Shown: positions 26,201 through 40,500 of the stretch, piece after piece | Numbering within the stretch: the stretch's first letter is position 1 | Layout: each line of letters begins with the position of its first letter | Origin: Aradus depressus | Taxonomy: Eukaryota; Arthropoda; Insecta; Hemiptera; Aradidae | DNA: 64,000 bases | Reading direction: 5' to 3' | NCBI GenBank assembly: GCA_963662175.1 | Contig: OY759227.1 | Coordinates: 5,488,501 to 5,552,500, forward strand | Program-made: the position numbers and the translations under genes | Notes under the pieces: model-generated | What the model was told of the DNA's origin: nothing | Database searches by the model: none | What the model saw: the letters and a program-made list of their open reading frames with translations, nothing else

Positions 26201-29200
26201 ACCAACCGTTAATGAGCTAGCTCTATATTTATACTTAGGCCCCTCCCACAACCCCCCCTCCCGTTCAAATCTTTGGGACGCCACACACCTTATTTTTCTA
26301 TTTGGCCATCAGGAATACTACATGGGAAATTTCGTGACAATACGATCAACCGTTAATGAGCTAGCTCTGTATTTATACTTAGGCCCCCCCCCCCACAACC
26401 CACCCTCCCGTTCAAAACTTTGGGACGCCACACACCTTATTTTTCTATTTGGCCTTCAGGAATACTACATGTGAAACTTCGTGACAATGCGACCAACCGT
26501 TAATGAGCTAGCTCTGTATTTATACTTAGGCCCCCCCCCCCCACAACCCACCCTCCCGTTCAAAACTTTGGGACGCCACACACCTTATTTTTCTATTTGG
26601 CCTTCAGGAATACTACATGGGAAATTTCGTGACAATACGATCAACCGTTAATGAGCTAGCTCTATATTTATACTTAGGCCCCCCCCACAACCCCCCCTCC
26701 CGTTCAAAACTTTGGGACGCCACACACCTTATTTTTCTATTTGGCCTTCAGGAATACTACATGGGAAATTTCGTGACAATACGATCAACCGTTAATGAGC
26801 TAGCTCTATATTTATACTTAGCCCCCCCCCCCCCCACAACCCCCCCTCCCGTTCAAAACTTTGGGACGCCACATACCTTATTTTTCTATTTGGCCTTCAG
26901 GAATACTACATGTGAAACTTCGTGACAATGCGACCAACCGTTAATGAGCTAGCTCTATATTTATACTTAGGCCCCACCCACAACCCCCCCTCCCGTTCAA
27001 ATCTTTGGGACGCCACACACCTTATTTATCTATTTGGCCTTCAGGAATACTACATGTGAAACTTCGTGACAATGCGACCAACCGTTAATGAGCTAGCTCT
27101 ATATTTATACTTAGGCCCCCCCCCCCACAACCCCCCCACCCGTTCAAAGCTTTGGGACGCCACAAACCTTATTTTTCTATTTGGCCTTCAGGAATACTAC
27201 ATGGGAAATTTCGTGACAATACTATCAACCGTTAATGAGCTAGCTCTATATTTATTTTTAGGCCCCCCCCACAACCCCCCCTCCCGTTCAAAACTTTGGG
27301 ACGCCACACACATTATTTTTCTATTTGGCCTTCAGGAATACTACATGGGAAATTTCGTGACAATACGATCAACCGTTAATTAGCTAGCTCTATATTTATA
27401 CTTAGCCCCCCCCCCCCCCCCCACAACCCCCCCTCCCTTTCAAAACTTTGAGACGCCACACACCTTATTTTTCTATTTGGCCTTCAGGAATACTACATGG
27501 GAAATTTCGTGACAATACGATCAACCGTTAATGAGCTAGCTCCATATTTATACTTAGGCCCCCCCCCCCGCAACCCACCCTCCCGTTCAAAACTTTGGGA
27601 CGCCACACACATTATTTTTCTATTTGGCCATCAGGAATACTACATGGGAAATTTCGTGACAATACGATCAACCGTTAATGAGCTAGCTCTGTATTTATAC
27701 TTAGGCCCCCCCCCCACAACCCACCCTCCCGTTCAAAACTTTGGGACGCCACACACCTTATTTTTCTATTTGGCCTTCAGGAATACTACATGGGAAATTT
27801 CGTGACAATACGATCAACCGTTAATGAGCTAGCTCTATATTTATACTTAGGCCCCCCCACAACCCCCCCTCCCGTTCAAAACTTTGGGACGCCACACACC
27901 TTATTTTTCTATTTGGCCTTCAGGAATACTACATGTGAAACTTCGTGACAATGCGACCAACCGTTAATGAGCTAGCTCTGTATTTATACTTAGGCCCCCC
28001 CCCCCCACAACCCACCCTCCGTTCAAAACTTTGGGACGCCACACACCTTATTTTTCTATTTGGCCTTCAGGAATACTACATGGGAAATTTCGTGACAATA
28101 CGATCAACCGTTAATGAGCTAGCTCTATATTTATACTTAGGCCCCCCCCACAACCCCCCCTCCCGTTCAAAACTTTGGGACGCCACACACCTTATTTTTC
28201 TATTTGGCCTTCAGGAATACTACATGGGAAATTTCGTGACAATACGATCAACCGTTAATGAGCTAGCTCTATATTTATACTTAGCCCCCCCCCCCACAAC
28301 CCCCCCTCCCGTTCAAAACTTTGGGACGCCACATACCTTATTTTTCTATTTGGCCTTCAGGAATACTACATGTGAAACTTCGTGACAATGCGACCAACCG
28401 TTAATGAGCTAGCTCTATATTTATACTTAGGCCCCACCCACAACCCCCCCTCCCGTTCAAATCTTTGGGACGCCACACACCTTATTTATCTATTTGGCCT
28501 TCAGGAATACTACATGTGAAACTTCGTGACAATGCGACCAACCGTTAATGAGCTAGCTCTATATTTATACTTAGGCCCCCCCCCCCCACAACCCCCCCAC
28601 CCGTTCAAAGCTTTGGGACGCCACAAACCTTATTTTTCTATTTGGCCTTCAGGAATACTACATGGGAAATTTCGTGACAATACTATCAACCGTTAATGAG
28701 CTAGCTCTATATTTATTTTTAGGCCCCCCCCACAACCCCCCCTCCCGTTCAAAACTTTGGGACGCCACACACATTATTTTTCTATTTGGCCTTCAGGAAT
28801 ACTACATGGGAAATTTCGTGACAATACGATCAACCGTTAATTAGCTAAGCTCTATATTTATACTTAGCCCCCCCCTCCCCCCCCCACAACCACCCCTCCC
28901 GTTCAAAACTTTGGGACGCCACACACCTTATTTTTCTATTTGGCCTTCAGAAATACTACATAGGAAATTTCGTGACAATACGATCAACCGTTAATGAGCT
29001 AGCTCTATATTTATACTTAGCCCCCCCCCCCCCCCCACAACCCCCCCCTCCCTTTCAAAACTTTGAGACGCCACACACCTTATTTTTCTATTTGGCCTTC
29101 AGGAATACTACATGGGAAATTTCGTGACAATACGATCAACCGTTAATGAGCTAGCTCCATATTTATACTTAGGCCCCCCCCCCACAACCCACCCTCCCGT

Positions 29201-32200
29201 TCAAAACTTTGGACGCCACACACATTATTTTTCTATTTGGCCTTCAGGAATACTACATGGGAAATTTCGTGACAATACGATCAACCGTTAATGAGCTAGC
29301 TCTATATTTATACTTAGCCCCCCCCCACAACCCCCCCTCCCGTTCAAAACTTTGGGACGCCACACACTTTATTTTTCTATTTGGCCTTCAGGAATACTAC
29401 ATGTGAAACTTCGTGACAATGCGACCAACCGGTAATGAGCTAGCTCTATATTTATACTTAGGCCCCTCCCACAACCCCCCCTCCCGTTCAAATCTTTGGG
29501 ACGCCACACACCTTATTTTTCTATTTGGCCATCAGGAATACTACATGGGAAATTTCGTGACAATACGATCAACCGTTAATGAGCTAGCTCTGTATTTATA
29601 CTTAGGCCCCCCCCCCCCACAACCCACCCTCCCGTTCAAAACTTTGGGACGCCACACACCTTATTTTTCTATTTGGCCTTCAGGAATACTACATGGGAAA
29701 TTTCGTGACAATACGATCAACCGTTAATGAGCTAGCTCTATATTTATACTTAGGCCCCCCCACAACCCACCCTCCCGTTCAAAACTTTGGGACGCCACAC
29801 ACCTTATTTTTCTATTTGGCCTTCAGGAATACTACATGGGAAATTTCGTGACAATACGATCAACCGTTAATGAGCTAGCTCTATATTTATACTTAGGCCC
29901 CCCCACAACCCCCCCTCCCGTTCAAAACTTTGGGACGCCACACACCTTATTTTTCTATTTGGCCTTCAGGAATACTACATGTGAAACTTCGTGACAATGC
30001 GACCAACCGTTAATGAGCTAGCTCTGTATTTATACTTAGGCCCCCCCCCCCCACAACCCACCCTCCCGTTCAAAACTTTGGGACGCCACACACCTTATTT
30101 TTCTATTTGGCCTTCAGGAATACTACATGGGAAATTTCGTGACAATACGATCAACCGTTAATGAGCTAGCTCTATATTTATACTTAGGCCCCCCCCACAA
30201 CCCCCCCTCCCGTTCAAAACTTTGGGACGCCACACACCTTATTTTTCTATTTGGCCTTCAGGAATACTACATGGGAAATTTCGTGACAATACGATCAACC
30301 GTTAATGAGCTAGCTCTATATTTATACTTAGCCCCCCCCCCCCCCCACAACCCCCCCTCCCGTTCAAAACTTTGGGACGCCACATACCTTATTTTTCTAT
30401 TTGGCCTTCAGGAATACTACATGTGAAACTTCGTGACAATGCGACCAACCGTTAATGAGCTAGCTCTATATTTATACTTAGGCCCCACCCACAACCCCCC
30501 CTCCCGTTCAAATCTTTGGGACGCCACACACCTTATTTATCTATTTGGCCTTCAGGAATACTACATGTGAAACTTCGTGACAATGCGACCAACCGTTAAT
30601 GAGCTAGCTCTATATTTATACTTAGGCCCCCCCCCCCACAACCCCCCCACCCGTTCAAAGCTTTGGGACGCCACAAACCTTATTTTTCTATTTGGCCTTC
30701 AGGAATACTACATGGGAAATTTCGTGACAATACTATCAACCGTTAATGAGCTAGCTCTATATTTATTTTTAGGCCCCCCCCACAACCCCCCCTCCCGTTC
30801 AAAACTTTGGGACGCCACACACATTATTTTTCTATTTGGCCTTCAGGAATACTACATGGGAAATTTCGTGACAATACGATCAACCGTTAATTAGCTAGCT
30901 CTATATTTATACTTAGCCCCCCCCTCCCCCCCCACAACCACCCCTCCCGTTCAAAACTTTGGGACGCCACACACCTTATTTTTCTATTTGGCCTTCAGAA
31001 ATACTACATAGGAAATTTCGTGACAATACGATCAACCGTTAATGAGCTAGCTCTATATTTATACTTAGCCCCCCCCCCCACAACCCCCCCTCCCTTTCAA
31101 AACTTTGAGACGCCACACACCTTATTTTTCTATTTGGCCTTCAGGAATACTACATGGGAAATTTCGTGACAATACGATCAACCGTTAATGAGCTAGCTCC
31201 ATATTTATACTTAGGCCCCCCCACATCCCACCCTCCCGTTCAAAACTTTGGGACGCCACACACATTATTTTTCTATTTGGCCTTCAGGAATACTACATGG
31301 GAAATTTCGTGACAATACGATCAACCGTTAATGAGCTAGCTCTATATTTATACTTAGCCCCCCCCCACAACCCCCCCTCCCGTTCAAAACTTTGGGACGC
31401 CACACACTTTATTTTTCTATTTGGCCTTCAGGAATACTACATGTGAAACTTCGTGACAATGCGACCAACCGTTAATGAGCTAGCTCTATATTTATACTTA
31501 GGCCCCTCCCACAACCCCCCCTCCCGTTCAAATCTTTGGGACGCCACACACCTTATTTTTCTATTTGGCCATCAGGAATACTACATGGGAAATTTCGTGA
31601 CAATACGATCAACCGTTAATGAGCTAGCTCTGTATTTATACTTAGGCCCCCCCCCACAACCCACCCTCCCGTTCAAAACTTTGGGACGCCACACACCTTA
31701 TTTTTCTATTTGGCCTTCAGGAATACTACATGGGAAATTTCGTGACAATACGATCAACCGTTAATGAGCTAGCTCTATATTTATACTTAGGCCCCCCCAC
31801 AACCCCCCCTCCCGTTCAAAACTTTGGGACGCCACACACCTTATTTTTCTATTTGGCCTTCAGGAATACTACATGTGAAACTTCGTGACAATGCGACCAA
31901 CCGTTAATGAGCTAGCTCTATATTTATACTTAGGCCCCCCCCACCACCCCCCCTCCCGTTCAAAACGTTGGGACGCCACACACCTTATTTTTCTATTTGG
32001 TCTTCAGGAATACTACATGTGAAACTTCGTGACAATGCGACCAACCGTTAATGAGCTAGCTCTATATTTATACTTAGGCCCTCCCCACAACCCCCCCTCA
32101 CGTTCAAAACTTTGGGACGCCACACACCTTATTTTTCTATTTGGCCTTCAGGAATACTACATGGGAAATTTCGTGACAATACGATCAACTGTTAATGAGC

Positions 32201-35200
32201 TAGCTCTATATTTATACTTAGCCCCCCCCCCCACAACCCCCCCTCCCGTTCAAAACTTTCGGACGCCACATACCTTATTTTTCTATTTGGCCTTCAGGAA
32301 TACTACATGTGAAACTTCGTGACAATGCGACCAACCGTTAATGAGCTAGCTCTATATTTATACTTAGGCCCCACCCACAACCCCCCCTCCCGTTCAAATC
32401 TTTGGGACGCCACACACCTTATTTATCTATTTGGCCTTCAGGAATACTACATGTGAAACTTCGTGACAATGCGACCAACCGTTAATGAGCTAGCTCTATA
32501 TTTATACTTAGGCCCCCCCCCACAACCCCCCCTCCCGTTCAAAACTTTGGGACGCCACACACCTTATTTTTCTATTTGGCTTTCAGGAATACTACATAGG
32601 AAATTTCGTGACAATACGATCAACCGTTAATGAGCTATCTCTATATTTATACTTAGCCCCCCCCCCCACAACCCCCCCTCCCGTTCAAAACTTTCGGACG
32701 CCACATACCTTATTTTTCTATTTGGCCTTCAGGAATACTACATGTGAAACTTCGTGACAATGCGACCAACCGTTAATGAGCTAGCTCTATATTTATACTT
32801 AGGCCCCACCCACAACCCCCCCTCCCGTTCAAATCTTTGGGACGCCACACACCTTATTTATCTATTTGGCCTTCAGGAATACTACATGTGAAACTTCGTG
32901 ACAATGCGACCAACCGTTAATGAGCTAGCTCTATATTTATACTTAGGCCCCCCCCCACAACCCCCCCTCCCGTTCAAAACTTTGGGACGCCACACACCTT
33001 ATTTTTCTATTTGGCCTTCAGGAATACTACATAGGAAATTTCGTGACAATACGATCAACCGTTAATGAGCTATCTCTATATTTATACTTAGCCCCCCCCC
33101 CACAACCCCCCCTCCCTTTCAAAACTTTGGGACGCCACACACCTTATTTTTCTATTTGGCCTTCAGGAATACTATATGGGAAATTTCGTGACAATACGAT
33201 CAACCGTTAATGAGCTAGCTCTATATTTATACTTAGGCCCCCCCCACAACCCCCCCACCCGTTCAAAGCTTTGGGACGCCACACACCTTATTTTTCTATT
33301 TGGCCTTCAGGAATACTACATGGGAAATTTCGTGACAATACTATCAACCGTTAATGAGCTAGCTCTATATTTATTTTTAGGCCCCCCCCCACAACCCCCC
33401 CTCCCGTTCAAAACTTTGGGACGCCACACACAATATTTTTCTATTTGGCCTTCAGGAATACTACATGGGAAATTTCGTGACAATACGATCAACCGTTAAT
33501 TAGCTAGCTCTATATTTATACTTAGCCCCCCCTCCCACAACCACCCCTCCCGTTCAAAACTTTGGGACGCCACACACCTTATTTTTCTATTTGGCCTTCA
33601 GAAATACTACATAGGAAATTTCGTGACAATACGATCAACCGTTAATGAGCTAGCTCCATATTTATACTTAGAACCCCACCACAACCCCCCCTCCCGTTCA
33701 AAACTTTGGGACGCCACACACCTTATTTTTCTATTTGGCCTTCAGGAATACTACATGGGAAATTTCGTGACAATACGATCAACCGTTAATGAGCTAGCTC
33801 TATATTTATACTTCGCCCCCCCCCACAACCCCCCCACCCGTTCAAAGCTTTCGGACGCCACAAACCTTATTTTTCTATTTGGCCTTCAGGAATAGTACAT
33901 GTGAAACTTCGTGACAATGCGACCAACCGTTAATGAGCTAGCTCTATATTTATACTTAGGCCCCTCCCACAACCCCCCCTCCCGTTCAAATCTTTGGGAC
34001 GCCACACACCTTATTTTTCTATTTGGCCATCAGGAATACTACATGGGAAATTTCGTGACAATACGATCAACCGTTAATGAGCTAGCTCTGTATTTATACT
34101 TAGGCCCCCCCCCCACAACCCACCCTCCCGTTCAAAACTTTGGGACGCCACACACCTTATTTTTCTATTTGGCCTTCAGGAATACTACATGTGAAATTTC
34201 GTGACAATACGATCAACCGTTAATGAGCTAGCTCTATATTTATACTTAGCCCCCCCCCACAACCCCCCCTCCCGTTCAAAACTTTCGGACGCCACACACC
34301 TTATTTTTCTATTTGGTCTTCAGGAATACTACATGTGAAACTTCGTGGCAATGCGACCAACCGTTAATGAGCTAGCTCTATATTTATACTTAGGCCCCAC
34401 CCACAACCCCCCCTCCCGTTCAAATCTTTGGGACGCCACACACCTTATTTTTCTATTTGGCCTTCAGGAATACTACATGGGAAATTTCGTGACAATACGA
34501 TCAACCGTTAATGAGCTAGCTCTGTATTTATACTTAGGCCCCCCCCCCACAACCCACCCTCCCGTTCAAAACTTTGGGACGCCACACACATTATTTTTCT
34601 ATTTGGCCTTCAGGAATACTACATGGGAAATTTCGTGACAATACGATCAACCGTTAATGAGCTAGCTCTATATTTATACTTAGCCCCCCCCCACAACCCC
34701 CCCTCCCGTTCAAAACTTTGGGACGCCACACACTTTATTTTTCTATTTGGCCTTCAGGAATACTACATGTGAAACTTCGTGACAATGCGACCAACCGTTA
34801 ATGAGCTAGCTCTATATTTATACTTAGGCCCCTCCTACAACCCCCCCTCCCGTTCAAATCTTTGGGACGCCACACACCTTATTTTTCTATTTGGCCATCA
34901 GGAATACTACATGGGAAATTTCGTGACAATACGATCAACCGTTAATGAGCTAGCTCTATATTTATACTTAGGCCCCCCCCACAACCCCCCCTCACGTTCA
35001 AAACTTTGGGACGCCACACACCTTATTTTTCTATTTGGCCTTCAGGAATACTACATGGGAAATTTCGTGACAATACGATCAACTGTTAATGAGCTAGCTC
35101 TATATTTATACTTAGCCCCCCCCCCACAACCCCCCCTCCCGTTCAAAACTTTGGGACGCCACATACCTTATTTTTCTATTTGGCCTTCACGAATACTACA

Positions 35201-36950
35201 TGTGAAACTTCGTGACAATGCGACCAACCGTTAATGAGCTAGCTCTATATTTATACTTAGGCCCCACCCACAACCCCCCCTCCCGTTCAAATCTTTGGGA
35301 CGCCACACACCTTATTTATCTATTTGGCCTTCAGGAATACTACATGTGAAACTTCGTGACAATGCGACCAACCGTTAATGAGCTAGCTCTATATTTATAC
35401 TTAGGCCCCCCCCCACAACCCCCCCTCCCGTTCAAAACTTTGGGACGCCACACACCTTATTTTTCTATTTGGCCTTCAGGAATACTACATAGGAAATTTC
35501 GTGACAATACGATCAACCGTTAATGAGCTAGCTCTATATTTATACTTAGCCCCCCCCCCCCCCCCACAACCCCCCCTCCCTTTCAAAACTTTGGGACGCC
35601 ACACACCTTATTTTTCTATTTGGCCTTCAGGAATACTATATGGGAAATTTCGTGACAATACGATCAACCGTTAATGAGCTAGCTCTATATTTATACTTAG
35701 GCCCCCCCCACAACCCCCCCACCCGTTCAAAGCTTTGGAACGCCACACACCTTATTTTTCTATTTGGCCTTCAGGAATACTACATGGGAAATTTCGTGAC
35801 AATACTATCAACCGTTATTGAGCTAGCTCTATATTTATTTTTAGGCCCCCCCCACAACCCCCCCTCCCGTTCAAAACTTTGGGACGCCACACACAATATT
35901 TTTCTATTTGGCCTTCAGGAATACTACATGGGAAATTTCGTGACAATACGATCAACCGTTGATTAGCTAGCTCTATATTTATACTTAGCCCCCCCTCCCA
36001 CAACCACCCCTCCCGTTCAAAACTTTGGGACGCCACACACCTTATTTTTCTATTTGGCCTTCAGAAATACTACATAGGAAATTTCGTGACAATACGATCA
36101 ACCGGTAATGAGCTAGCTCCATATTTATACTTAGAACCCCACCACAACCCCCCCTCCCGTTCAAAACTTTGGGACGCCACACACCTTATTTTTCTATTTG
36201 GCCTTCAGGAATACTACATAGGAAATTTCGTGACAATACGATCAACCGTTAATGAGCTAGCTCTATATTTATACTTCGCCCCCCCCCCACAACCCCCCCA
36301 CCCGTTCAAAGCTTTCGGACGCCACAAACCTTATTTTTCTATTTGGCCTTCAGGAATACTACATGTGAAACTTCGTGACAATGCGACCAACCGTTAATGA
36401 GCTAGCTCTATATTTATACTTAGGCCCCTCCCACAACCCCCCCTCCCGTTCAAATCTTTGGGACGCCACACACCTTATTTTTCTATTTGGCCATCAGGAA
36501 TACTACATGGGAAATTTCGTGACAATACGATCAACCGTTAATGAGCTAGCTCTGTATTTATACTTAGGCCCCCCCCCCACAACCCTCCCTCCCGTTCAAA
36601 ACTTTGGGACGCCACACACCTTATTTTTCTATTTGGCCTTCAGGAATACTACATGGGAAATTTCGTGACAATACGATCAACCGTTAATGAGCTAGCTCTA
36701 TATTTATACTTAGGCCCCCCCCACAACCCCCCCTCCCGTTCAAAACTTTGGGACGCCACACACCTTATTTTTCTATTTGGCCTTCAGGAATACTACATGG
36801 GAAATTTCGTGACAATACGATCAACCGTTAATGAGCTAGCTCTATATTTATACTTAGCCCCCCCCCCCCACAACCCCCCCTCCCGTTCAAAACTTTGGGA
36901 CGCCACATACCTTATTTTTCTATTTGGCCTTCAGGAATACTACATGTGAA
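20248..36950 (+). repeat. Higher-order repeats in the middle satellite block
   Basis: A three-monomer set starting at 20,248 recurs at 22,856 (offset 2,608 bp, about 18 monomers). A set at 20,973 recurs at 21,986 (1,013 bp, about 7 monomers). A set with the variants CACCCGTTCAAAGCTTTG and GCCACAAACC at 25,457 recurs at 27,066 and 30,577, with a further copy near 28,525. Offsets are all near multiples of the monomer. Confidence 0.8.
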
Positions 36951-37536
36951 ACTTCGTGACAATGCGACCAACCGTTAATGAGCTAGCTCTATATTTATAC
37001 TTAGGCCCCACCAACAACCCCTCCCTCCCGTTCAAATCTTTGGGACGCCACACACCTTATTTATCTATTTGGCCTTCAGGAATACTACATGTGAAACTTC
37101 GTGACAATGCGACCAACCGTTAATGAGCTAGCTCTATATTTATACTTAGGCCCCCCCCCCACAACCCCCCCACCCGTTCAAAGCTTTGGGACGCCACAAA
37201 CCTTATTTTTCTATTTGGCCTTCAGGAATACTACATGGGAAATTTCGTGACAATGCGACCAACCGTTAATGAGCTAGCCCTATATTTATACTTAGACCCC
37301 CCCCCACAACCCCCCCTCCCGTTCAAAACTTTGGGACGCCACACACCTTATTTTTCTATTTGGCCTTCACTAATACTACATGGGAAATTTCGTGACAATA
37401 CGATCAACCGTTAATGAGCTAGCTCTATATTTATACTTAGCCCCCCTCCCACAACCCCCCCTCCCTTTCGAAACTTTGGGACGCCACACACCTTATTTTT
37501 CTATTTGGCCTTCAGGAATACTACATTGGAAATTTC

Positions 37537-40500
37537 GTGACAATACGATCAACCGTTAATGAGCTAGCTCTATATTTATACTTAGGCCCCCCCCACAACC
37601 CCCCCTCCCATTCAAAACTTTGGGACGCCACACACCTTATTTTTCTATTTGGCCTTCAGGAATACTACATGGGAAATTTCGTGACAATACGATCAACCGT
37701 TAATGAGCTAGCTCTGAATTTATACTTAGGCCCTCTTCACAACCCCCCCTCCCGTTCAAAACTTTGGGACGCCACAAACCTTATTTTTCTATTTGGTCTC
37801 CAGGAATACTACATGTGAAGCTTCGTGACAATGCGACCAACCTTTAATGAGCTACCTCTATATTTATACTTAGCCCCCCCCCCCCCACAACCCCCCCTCC
37901 CGTTCAAAACTTTGGGACGCCACACACCTTATTTTTCTATTTGGCCTTCAGGAAGCTAGCTCTATATTTATTCTTAGGCCCCCATCACAACCCCCCCCTC
38001 CCGTTCAAAACTTTGGGACGCCACACACCTTATTTTTCTATTTGGTCTTCAGGAATACTACATGTGAAACTTCGTGACAATGCGACCAACCGTTAATGAG
38101 CTAGCTCTATATTTATACTTAGGCCCCCCCCACAACCCCCCCTCCCGTTCAAAACTTTGGGACGCCACACACCTTATTTTTCTATTTGGCCTTCAGGAAT
38201 ACTACATAAGAAATTTCGTGACAATACGATCAACCGTTAATGAGCTAGCTCTATACTGATACTTAGCCCCCCCCCCCACAACCCCCCCTCCCTTTCGAAA
38301 CTTTGGGACGCCACACACCTTATTTTTCTATTTGGCCTTCAGGAATACTACATAGAAAATTTCGTGACAATGCGACCAACCGTTAATGAGCTAGCTCTAT
38401 ATTTATACTTAGGCCCCCCCCCCCACCACCACCCCTCCCGTTCAAAACTTTGGGACACCACACACCTTATTTTTCTATTTGGTCTTCAGGAATACTACAT
38501 GTGAAACTTCGTGACAATGCGACCAACCGTTAATGAGCTAGCTCTATACTTATACTTAAGCCCCCCCCCCCCACCGCCACCCCTCCCGTTCAAAACTTTG
38601 GGACACCACACACCTTATTTTTCTATTTGGCCTTCAGGAATACTACATGTGAAACTTCGTGACAATGCGACCAACCGTTAATGAGCTAGCTCTATATTTA
38701 TACTTAGACCCCCCCCACAACCCCCCCTCCCGTTCAAAACTTTGGGACGCCACACACCTTATTTTTTTATTTGGCCTTCAGGAATACTACATGGGAAAAT
38801 TCGTGACAATACGATCAACCGTTAATGAGCTAGCTCTGTATTTATACTTAGGCCCCCCCACAACCCGCCCTCCCGTTCAAAACTTTGGGACGCCACACAC
38901 CTTATTTTTCTATTTGGTCTTCAGGAATACTACATGTGAAACTTCGTGACAATGCGACCAACCGTTAATGAGCTAGCTCTATATTTATACTTAGGCAACC
39001 CCCACCACCCCCCCTCCCGTTCAAAACTTTGGGACGCCACACACCTTATTTTTCTATTTGGTCTTCAGGATTACTACATGTGAAACTTCGTGACAATACG
39101 ATCAACCGTTAATGAGCTACCTCTATATTTATACTTAGCCCCCCCCCCCCCACAACCCCCCCTCCCGTTCAAAACTTTGGGACGCCACACACCTTATTTT
39201 TCTATTTGGCCTTCAGGAATACTACATGGGAAATTTCGTGACAATACGATCAACCGTTAATGAGCTAGCTCCATATTTATACTTAGGCCCCCACCACAAC
39301 CCCCCCTCCCGTACAAAACTTTGGGACGCCACACACCTTATTTTTCTATTTGGTCTTCAGGAATACTACATGTGAAACTTCGTGACAATGCGACCAACCG
39401 TTAATGAGCTAGCTCTATATTTATACTTAGGCCCCCCCCCACCACCACCCCTCCCGTTCAAAACTTTGGGACACCACACACCTTATTTTTCTATTTGGTC
39501 TTCAGGAATACTACATGTGAAACTTCGTGACAATGCGACCAACCGTTAATGAGCTAGCTCTATATTGATACTTAGCCCCCCCCCATAACCCCCCCTCCCT
39601 TTCGGAACTTTGGGACGCCACACACCTTATTTTTCTATTTGGCCTTCAGGAATACTACATAGAAAATTTCGTGACAATACGATCAACCGTTAATGAGCTA
39701 GCTCCATATTTATACTTAGGCCCCTACCACAACCCCCCCTCCCGTTCAAAACTTTGGGACGCCACACACCTTATTTGTCTATTTGGCCTTCAGGAATACT
39801 ACATGGGAAATTTCGTGACAATACGATCAACCGTTAATGAGCTAGCTCTGTATTTATACTTAGGCCCCCCCCACAACCCGCCCTCCCGTTCAAAACTTTG
39901 GGACGCCACACACCTTATTTTTCTATTTGGTCTTCAGGAATACTACATGTGAAACTTCGTGACAATGCGACCAACCGTTAATGAGCTAGCTCTATACTTA
40001 TACTTAAGCCCCCCCCCCCACCGCCACCCCTCCCGTTCAAAACTTTGGGACACCACACACCTTATTTTTCTATTTGGCCTTCAGGAATACTACATGTGAA
40101 ACTTCGTGACAATGCGACCAACCGTTAATGAGCTAGCTCTATATTTATACTTAGACCCCCCCCACAACCCCCCCTCCCGTTCAAAACTTTGGGACGCCAC
40201 ACACCTTATTTTTTTATTTGGCCTTCAGGAATACTACATGGGAAATTTCGTGACAATACGATCAACCGTTAATGAGCTAGCTCTGTATTTATACTTAGGC
40301 CCCCCCACAACCCACCCTCCCGTTCAAAACTTTGGGACGCCACACACCTTATTTTTCTATTTGGTCTTCAGGAATACTACATGTGAAACTTCGTGACAAT
40401 GCGACCAACCGTTAATGAGCTAGCTCTATATTTATACTTAGGCAACCCCCACCACCCCCCCCTCCCGTTCAAAACTTTGGGACGCCACACACCTTATTTT